Of a stretch of DNA of 64,000 bases, positions 59,019-64,000 are shown piece after piece (the first letter of the stretch is position 1; each line of letters starts with the position of its first letter). A program made the position numbers and the translations under genes. This DNA is from Candidatus Defluviibacterium haderslevense (GTDB lineage: Bacteria; Bacteroidota; Bacteroidia; Chitinophagales; Saprospiraceae): NCBI GenBank assembly GCA_016712225.1, contig JADJRL010000003.1:3299501-3363500 (forward strand). Reading direction: 5' to 3'. Below the pieces are notes generated by a model, which saw only the letters and a program-made list of their open reading frames with translations, was not told the origin of the DNA and searched no databases.

Positions 59019-59528
59019 ATGAATTGGATTATAAAAGCATTGATGTTTTTAATTATAATAAATGGAATTCACTCATGTAAATCAGTTAGTCAATCCATTT
59101 ATCCTGAACATACAGGCGACATTGATTTTGATCCAAAGCTGGATAAGAAGGATTTTCATTTATGCAACGAGCAAAGAATAGTTCAATACTACAGTGTTAA
59201 AACGGATTATCTTGGTGAACGCAAAGAGATTTATAAACAATTTCAAACCAAATATCTGTTCGATCCCAAATACAGTAATGAAAGTGGGTATATGACCTTT
59301 CGTTTTATAGTGAATTGCAAAGGTGAAACGGATCGTTTTAGAGTTTATGAAATCGATGAACATTATGCGCTGAAACATTTTCCGGTTCCATTGAAGGATC
59401 AATTGTTAAACATAGCAAAATCATTAAATCACTGGATTCCTGGCAAGGCTGAAGGAGTAGCATATGATTCTTATTATCGCATCACTATTAAATTAGTCAA
59501 TGGTAAAATAGAATCTATTAAACCCTAA
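59019..59528 (+). CDS. Lipoprotein with TonB-C-like domain
   Basis: A lipobox GIHSC places the lipid on C20. The C-terminal part (YMTFRFIVNCKGETDRFRVY, then LNHWIPGKAEGVAYDSYYRI and TIKLVNGKIESI) resembles the TonB C-terminal-like domains found in many Bacteroidota envelope proteins, where a W-x-PG motif precedes the last strands. A role in the envelope is likely. It is separated by 69 bases from the TPR gene on the same strand and may share its promoter. Confidence 0.7.
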   Translation: MNWIIKALMFLIIINGIHSCKSVSQSIYPEHTGDIDFDPKLDKKDFHLCNEQRIVQYYSVKTDYLGERKEIYKQFQTKYLFDPKYSNESGYMTFRFIVNCKGETDRFRVYEIDEHYALKHFPVPLKDQLLNIAKSLNHWIPGKAEGVAYDSYYRITIKLVNGKIESIKP

Positions 59529-59597
59529 TTCTAATGGAAATGTGGTTCAATAATCTAAATATAAAACTACTGTACAATAAGACAATGAAGCTCGTGT

Positions 59598-60428
59598 ATG
59601 AATTATAATATCTTACTCATAATTTTATTGCCATACCTTGGAATAGCTCAGGGCAATTGTTTGCTTTATCCCAAGGACAGTCCTTGTAGAAAAGCCTGTG
59701 AATTATGTGAACAAGCCAGTCGCTTGTACCAAGGCTCACGGCAAGCACTTGAGTTGCGGGATCAAGCCATTGCTATTTGTCCTGAATTTGCATATTCTTG
59801 GAGTGAGAATTCAGTGGCTTATTTAAAACGAGGGGATTATCATAAATGGAGATCACTTATTGACTCTGCTGTGAAATACGATCCCATATCTTGGTTGGGC
59901 TACAGGGGAGCATGCAGTTATGAATTTATTCATGATTATGATGGTGCACTTACCGACTTTATTCAATTGGAATCCATAAAAAAAGGCCACCTGGGTTATA
60001 ATGCTAATGGAGACTACCCAATTAGAACCTTAATGGGGCTTTGTTATCGGGATAAAGGAGATTTATCAGAAGCATTAAAACAGATCACTCAAAGTATCGA
60101 TGAAAATTTCAAAAATGGAGCCGTTGGAACCTATGATTATTTGCATCGGGCAGTGACTTATATGAAGTTGAATCAATGGAATCTAGCATTAGAAGATCTT
60201 ACATTACAAATCAATAATTATCCTCAATTTCCAGATACTTATTATTATCTGTCCTTGGTGTACAACCATAACAAAGAATGGTCAAAAGCTATAGAAATGC
60301 TACAAAAAGCCAAATCCCTATATCCTAAAAATCATCGAGCCGATCCCTATGTCATTATGCCGGATCAGGTTTTTGAATCCGAAATAGATGAAAAAATTAC
60401 AGAAGTCCAAGCAAAAATGGTTAGATAA
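59598..60428 (+). CDS. Exported TPR-repeat protein
   Basis: A signal peptide (NYNILLIILLPYLGIAQG) is followed by about five helical pairs of TPR type, e.g. AFAYSWSENSVAYLKRGDYH, LMGLCYRDKGDLSEALKQI, RAVTYMKLNQWNLALEDL and TYYYLSLVYNHNKEWSKAIE. Two cysteine pairs (CRKACELC) near the N-terminus may form disulfides. TPR proteins act as scaffolds; no enzyme domain is present. It probably follows the lipoprotein gene in one transcript. Confidence 0.78.
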   Translation: MNYNILLIILLPYLGIAQGNCLLYPKDSPCRKACELCEQASRLYQGSRQALELRDQAIAICPEFAYSWSENSVAYLKRGDYHKWRSLIDSAVKYDPISWLGYRGACSYEFIHDYDGALTDFIQLESIKKGHLGYNANGDYPIRTLMGLCYRDKGDLSEALKQITQSIDENFKNGAVGTYDYLHRAVTYMKLNQWNLALEDLTLQINNYPQFPDTYYYLSLVYNHNKEWSKAIEMLQKAKSLYPKNHRADPYVIMPDQVFESEIDEKITEVQAKMVR

Positions 60429-60967
60429 TCCATTTGGGACCCCTGACTATTTATTTAGATGGAGTCTGTAAGAACTAATAGTCGAATCATACACTTCCAT
60501 GACCTTAGGCACAAGTATACCACAAGTATACCACAAGCATGTACTCCTTTAGGGTAGGTTTGATACCAACTAAGGCACTATGGAAGTAGAAGTTTAGATA
60601 CTTGTTAATACTAAACGCTCCTCTTACTTGTATCGAACATGCGAACGAATGGCTTGTTCTATAATTAAGCACTGTCCGAATAATCTTAGGCAAGGTATTC
60701 TAAGTTTCAAATTATTTATTGGTACTAAATGTTTCCTTCCAAGATTAAAAAATATTAAAATCATTTTACTCCCCCAGAAAATGATGGAGACCCTTGACTG
60801 TCAACTTTCCTCTGCGATTTCCCAATTACCACCCAAACCGATTACCCGATTACCCAATTACCCGATCACCATTCAAACCGATTACCCGATTACCCGATCA
60901 CCATTCAACCCGATCACCCGATCACCATTCAGACCAAATAACCCTCATTAGAATAACGACTACTTAA
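60429..60967. other. Intergenic region with short tandem repeats
   Basis: No gene is supported. Two repeat types are visible: CACAAGTATACC two to three times (60510-60540), and units of CGATTACC or CGATCACC with ATTCAA spacers (60838-60945), the latter in blocks that shorten from about 40 to 24 bases. This low-complexity DNA lies downstream of both flanking genes and may vary in length between strains. Confidence 0.6.
60838..60945. repeat. CGATTACC/CGATCACC tandem repeat
   Basis: At least ten eight-base units CGATTACC, CAATTACC or CGATCACC appear in order, interrupted three times by ATTCAAACC-like spacers. Related GATTACC strings occur near 38010-38030. No coding role is visible. Confidence 0.7.
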
Positions 60968-62212
60968 TCAATATCCCAAATTCGTAAAAGCGCGATCGAT
61001 CGCACTTAATGCAGTTTCCAATTGATCTTGAGTAATCGTTAATGGAGGAGCTAAACGGATGATATTTCCATGAGTTGGTTTAGCTAGAAGCCCTTGTTGG
61101 GCCATTTCTATACATAAATTCCACGCGGTAGAACTTTCTTCATGATCATCTATTACGATGGCATTTAATAAACCCTTGCCCCGAATGATTTTAATGATGG
61201 GATGTTTTATACTTAATTGCTGTAAACCTTGTCTGAAAAAATCACCCATTATCTGTGCATTTTTTTCTAACTGTTCATCCCTGACCACTTCTAAGGCTGC
61301 TATTCCTACTGCACAAGCCAATGGGTTACCACCAAAGGTGGAACCATGTTCTCCCGGTTTGATGCACAACATAATTTCATCATCTGCTAAAACTGCAGAA
61401 ACGGGTAAAACACCACCAGACAATGCTTTGCCAAGGATTAATATATCTGGCCGAATGTTTATATGATCACAAGCTAATAATTTTCCTGTTCGCGCTATGC
61501 CAGTCTGAATTTCATCAGCTATAAATAATACGCGGTTGCTTTGACATAAATCAAATGCTGCTTTAAGATACCCATCATCAGGGACAACAACCCCGGCTTC
61601 ACCTTGTATGGGTTCTATTAAAAATCCGGCAACATGGGGATCTTTAATTACGGATTTAAGTGCCTCAAGGTTATTGTAAGGAATTCGAATTAATCCGGGC
61701 AAGAAGGGTCCAAACCCCTTATAACTCGAAGGATCATTGGATGCTGATACAGCCGTCATAGTCCGACCATGAAAATTACCTTCTAGCACTATGATCTTTG
61801 CTTCTAAATCTGGAATCTCCTTTACCTGATAAGCCCATTTTCTGCATAATTTTAGAGCGGTTTCAACGCCTTCCACTCCAGTATTCATAGGAAGTACTTT
61901 GTCATATCCAAAATACTCGCAGATGTATTTTTCGTATTCACCTAATCTATTGTTGTAAAAAGCTCTGGAACTCAAGGTGAGCTGACTTGCTTGCTCAATA
62001 AGTGCTGAGATAATTTTTGGATGGCAGTGACCTTGATTTACAGCCGAGTATGCGGAAAGAAAATCAAAATATTGTTTGCCTTCAACATCATAAACATATA
62101 CTCCTTCTCCTCGTTCCAGTACTACCGGAATTGGATGATAATTATGAGCTCCATATTGGTCCTCCAATTCAATAAAATAGGAAGCTTGTGAAATGGTCGA
62201 TGTATTATTCAT
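60968..62212 (-). CDS. rocD: Ornithine aminotransferase
   Basis: PLP enzyme converting ornithine and 2-oxoglutarate to glutamate semialdehyde and glutamate. The 414-residue length is typical. Visible features are the N-terminal YFIELEDQYGAHNYHPIPVV of class III aminotransferases, the cofactor region MNTGVEGVETALKLCRKWAY, the FIADEIQTGIARTGKL motif with the cofactor Asp, the PLP Lys in ILGKALSGGVLPVSA, and GEHGSTFGGNPLACAV. It ends nine bases before the coaE start region on the same strand and is likely the last gene of that operon. Confidence 0.92.
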   Translation of the reverse strand: MNNTSTISQASYFIELEDQYGAHNYHPIPVVLERGEGVYVYDVEGKQYFDFLSAYSAVNQGHCHPKIISALIEQASQLTLSSRAFYNNRLGEYEKYICEYFGYDKVLPMNTGVEGVETALKLCRKWAYQVKEIPDLEAKIIVLEGNFHGRTMTAVSASNDPSSYKGFGPFLPGLIRIPYNNLEALKSVIKDPHVAGFLIEPIQGEAGVVVPDDGYLKAAFDLCQSNRVLFIADEIQTGIARTGKLLACDHINIRPDILILGKALSGGVLPVSAVLADDEIMLCIKPGEHGSTFGGNPLACAVGIAALEVVRDEQLEKNAQIMGDFFRQGLQQLSIKHPIIKIIRGKGLLNAIVIDDHEESSTAWNLCIEMAQQGLLAKPTHGNIIRLAPPLTITQDQLETALSAIDRAFTNLGY

Positions 62213-62221
62213 AAATTCGAA

Positions 62222-62818
62222 TCACTGTTGAGATGCAAATTTAAGCAATTCCATATGAATCAGAAGCACTTGTTTGGTAATGAAAGAATTGCCATCATTA
62301 TGGATAACATAATCTGCTTGAGCTAAAAGTTCAGATTCGTGTCTTTGATTTTGAATTCTGTTTCTTACCTGTAGTTCAGAAAGCTTGTCCCGCAGCATGA
62401 CTCTTTGGATTCGAATGGATTCGGAGGCGCTAACTACAATGATTTTATCAACAGGTTGTGAGTGAATGACATCAAGCAATAAAGCAGATTCCTTAATGAC
62501 ATAAGGTGTATTTTGTTGTTTAGCCCATTCTAAGTAGTCCAGTCCAACCATAGGATGTACCAAACTGTTTAACTGATGCAGTAAATCCGTATTTGAAAAA
62601 ATTTTTGATGCAATAAATTTTCGGTTTAATTTATTTGTACCATCGTAAGCGTCTGAACCCAAAAGCAATTTTATTTTATGTGATAATCCAGGATCGTGTT
62701 CCATAAGGTATTTTGCCCTTAGATCAGAAGAATAAACAGGCACTCCCAAATATTCAAAAATATGAGCAACTAAAGATTTTCCACTTCCTATCAGACCCGT
62801 CAAACCGACATGTTTCAT
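62222..62818 (-). CDS. coaE: Dephospho-CoA kinase
   Basis: Last enzyme of coenzyme A synthesis, phosphorylating the 3'-hydroxyl of dephospho-CoA. The 198 residues carry the P-loop GLTGLIGSGKSLVAHIF (6-22), the SSDLRAKYLM segment with the catalytic Asp, and HPMVGLDYLEWA. The YVIKESALLLD and RIQRVMLRD segments also fit. It lies between rocD and the YigZ gene on one strand with gaps of only one and nine bases, suggesting one transcript. Confidence 0.93.
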   Translation of the reverse strand: MKHVGLTGLIGSGKSLVAHIFEYLGVPVYSSDLRAKYLMEHDPGLSHKIKLLLGSDAYDGTNKLNRKFIASKIFSNTDLLHQLNSLVHPMVGLDYLEWAKQQNTPYVIKESALLLDVIHSQPVDKIIVVSASESIRIQRVMLRDKLSELQVRNRIQNQRHESELLAQADYVIHNDGNSFITKQVLLIHMELLKFASQQ

Positions 62819-62819
62819 G

Positions 62820-63479
62820 CTATTTATTTATGATCGTTATTTCACAATTTCGAATATCCATTGGATCACCGATATCGGACATGCTGATCTTTTCATACTG
62901 CGATTTCAGTTTGGTAAAAATAGTTATTTTGTCCTTATTAGGAACAAAGAATTCAATATGTGGATCATGAGTTAATTCCATTTTATCAATGGATATTTGA
63001 AGTTTTCTCAAAGTGCCCATAATAATTTGTATGCTAACGACATCACTTGCAAGATGATAAACACAGCCAATTGGTTTTTCAATTATGGTTGCCAATTCAA
63101 TCGCATTTTTTGCGCTCATTTTATAAGCGGTGATTAATCCGGAAGTTCCAAGAAGAACGCCGCCAAAATATCGCACGACAAAAATGATCACATTGCACAA
63201 TTTGAAATGATCTATTTGACCCAAGATAGGCTTGCCTGCAGTTCCACTTGGCTCACCATCATCATTAACTCGAAAATTATTGCCATGAATTCCGATTCGA
63301 TAGGCATAGCAATGATGTCTTGCTTTAGGATGTAAAGTTTTTATATGATTAAAGAGTTGTTTTATATCATCAGATGATGTTAATGGAATGGCATAAGAAA
63401 TGAATTTACTTCCTTTTGAAACATACAAACCTTCACTTGGTGTTTCGATTGTATAAAAATGGTAGGATTCTGTTGCCAT
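62820..63479 (-). CDS. yigZ: YigZ/IMPACT family protein
   Basis: The 219 residues carry the IMPACT signature: SKFISYAIPLTSSDDIKQLF, then HPKARHHCYAYRIG, DDGEPSGTAGKPIL and VVRYFGGVLLGTSGLITAYK. The C-terminal half has the DUF1949 (ferredoxin-like) fold. The family is conserved from bacteria to eukaryotes, where IMPACT modulates the GCN2 stress pathway; the bacterial role is unclear. It is one base upstream of coaE and three bases downstream of the membrane transporter gene. Confidence 0.9.
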   Translation of the reverse strand: MATESYHFYTIETPSEGLYVSKGSKFISYAIPLTSSDDIKQLFNHIKTLHPKARHHCYAYRIGIHGNNFRVNDDGEPSGTAGKPILGQIDHFKLCNVIIFVVRYFGGVLLGTSGLITAYKMSAKNAIELATIIEKPIGCVYHLASDVVSIQIIMGTLRKLQISIDKMELTHDPHIEFFVPNKDKITIFTKLKSQYEKISMSDIGDPMDIRNCEITIINK

Positions 63480-63482
63480 AAT

Positions 63483-64000
63483 TTATTTAAAATAACTTAC
63501 TAAAAAAATAGCAAGGATTGCAAAGGCCAAACCTATTTTTTTATGTTTTGAAGCTGGTTCATTAAATAATAGGATACCCAGACTACTGGAAATGATGATG
63601 ACCGTACAATTCAATAATGGAAATAATATACTGCCTGGAAGCCCATTATTCAGGGCTTTATTTAAGTAAAATATAGAAAAAAAATTGGGTATACCCAAAA
63701 ACACACCAGCAATCATTTCAATTTTAGAAATCCGAATTGTTTTTGTTTTTATGAAGGAAAATATTAAAGCAAAACCAAATGCAAAAATGAAAACATAAGT
63801 GGTTAAGACCAATTGAAAAGATGCAATGTTGAAGTTTTTTTTATTCAGGATAATAAATAATATTTCAATGGCTGATGAGATCAAGATAATTCCAAAAAGA
63901 TAGAGTTGGCTTTGGAGCGGTTTCTTAATAAGCGGCACATTTAATTTTGGTTTATAAAAAATAAAATAAAAGGCTACCGGTGTCAGGCCCACACCAATCC
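63483..64000 (-). CDS. EamA/DMT-family transporter, C-terminal part (cut by the window edge)
   Basis: The visible ~170 residues hold five hydrophobic helices (for example LYLFGIILISSAIEILFIIL, FIFAFGFALIFSFIK and AGVFLGIPNFFSIFYLNKAL, then ILFPLLNCTVIIISSSLGIL). The FNEPASKHKKIGLAFAILAI end is typical of the second EamA repeat of drug/metabolite transporters. The reading frame stays open to the last base of the window, so the start and first repeat are missing. The substrate is unknown. It lies directly upstream of the YigZ gene. Confidence 0.75.
   Translation of the reverse strand, partial: IGVGLTPVAFYFIFYKPKLNVPLIKKPLQSQLYLFGIILISSAIEILFIILNKKNFNIASFQLVLTTYVFIFAFGFALIFSFIKTKTIRISKIEMIAGVFLGIPNFFSIFYLNKALNNGLPGSILFPLLNCTVIIISSSLGILLFNEPASKHKKIGLAFAILAIFLVSYFK

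Overview
The window is AT-rich DNA from a member of the Bacteroidota, most likely a Saprospiria-like lineage. The evidence is: type IX secretion C-terminal sorting domains (21501-22970, 57669-58613), a fused CcsBA cytochrome c maturation protein, DUF4386, DUF983, DUF5675 and GxxExxY proteins, TAATG and short coding overlaps inside operons, and the general style of the lipoproteins and signal peptides. No rRNA, tRNA or CRISPR array was recognised. The lineage is an inference from gene content; no marker phylogeny was possible.

Bases 1 to about 21,000 are an accessory, defence-type island built on the minus strand. It holds a complete type I restriction-modification operon (hsdM-hsdS-hsdR) followed by an SMC-like AAA ATPase; a two-gene operon joining a TrpF-like isomerase to a protein with two phosphoribosyltransferase-like (PRTase-like) domains; a second PRTase-like protein with a 117-bp coding tandem repeat; a PLD-family nuclease-like protein; and a WbqC-like protein overlapping a membrane-anchored protein. 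Between these lie many dead mobile-element pieces: three tyrosine recombinase remnants, IS1182, IS3 and IS91 family remnants, two copies of an Eco57I-type restriction N-terminus, and attC-like inverted repeats just after stop codons. The pattern resembles a decayed integron-like or IS91-like gene-collecting locus.

Bases 21,300 to 29,400 hold a T9SS-secreted beta-propeller protein, two copies of a small helix-turn-helix gene, and a family of paralogous unknown proteins (24997, 27605 and a truncated copy at 29110). The first is followed by a DUF5675 gene and two tiny membrane-protein genes, a phage-lysis-like arrangement. The two intact copies share an upstream region with 19-bp-spaced AACGTC repeats. 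A GxxExxY gene lies inside a 555-bp unit with terminal inverted repeats. Bases 29,400 to 36,000 are a run of membrane proteins, small enzymes and a Crp/Fnr regulator whose likely operator (core ACATATGT) occurs twice. Bases 36,300 to 38,700 carry two toxin-antitoxin pairs.

Bases 39,300 to 54,000 are the most striking part. Six minus-strand genes that all overlap their neighbours encode a membrane cytochrome b-like protein, a flavoprotein with two 4Fe-4S clusters, a 23-heme cytochrome, a 1672-residue cytochrome with 67 CxxCH motifs, a beta-barrel protein and an OB-fold lipoprotein. The convergent neighbour is CcsBA, which attaches heme to c-type cytochromes. Together they look like a transenvelope electron conduit, from the inner membrane through the periplasm to the outer membrane.

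From 54,300 to the end the region is ordinary core metabolism: 6-phosphofructokinase (with an unusual Asp-to-Asn change in the GGDG loop), an N-acetylglucosamine kinase-like protein, 3-hydroxyacyl-CoA dehydrogenase, DUF983, secreted and lipoproteins, a TPR protein, ornithine aminotransferase, dephospho-CoA kinase, a YigZ/IMPACT protein and the end of a DMT-family transporter cut by the window edge.
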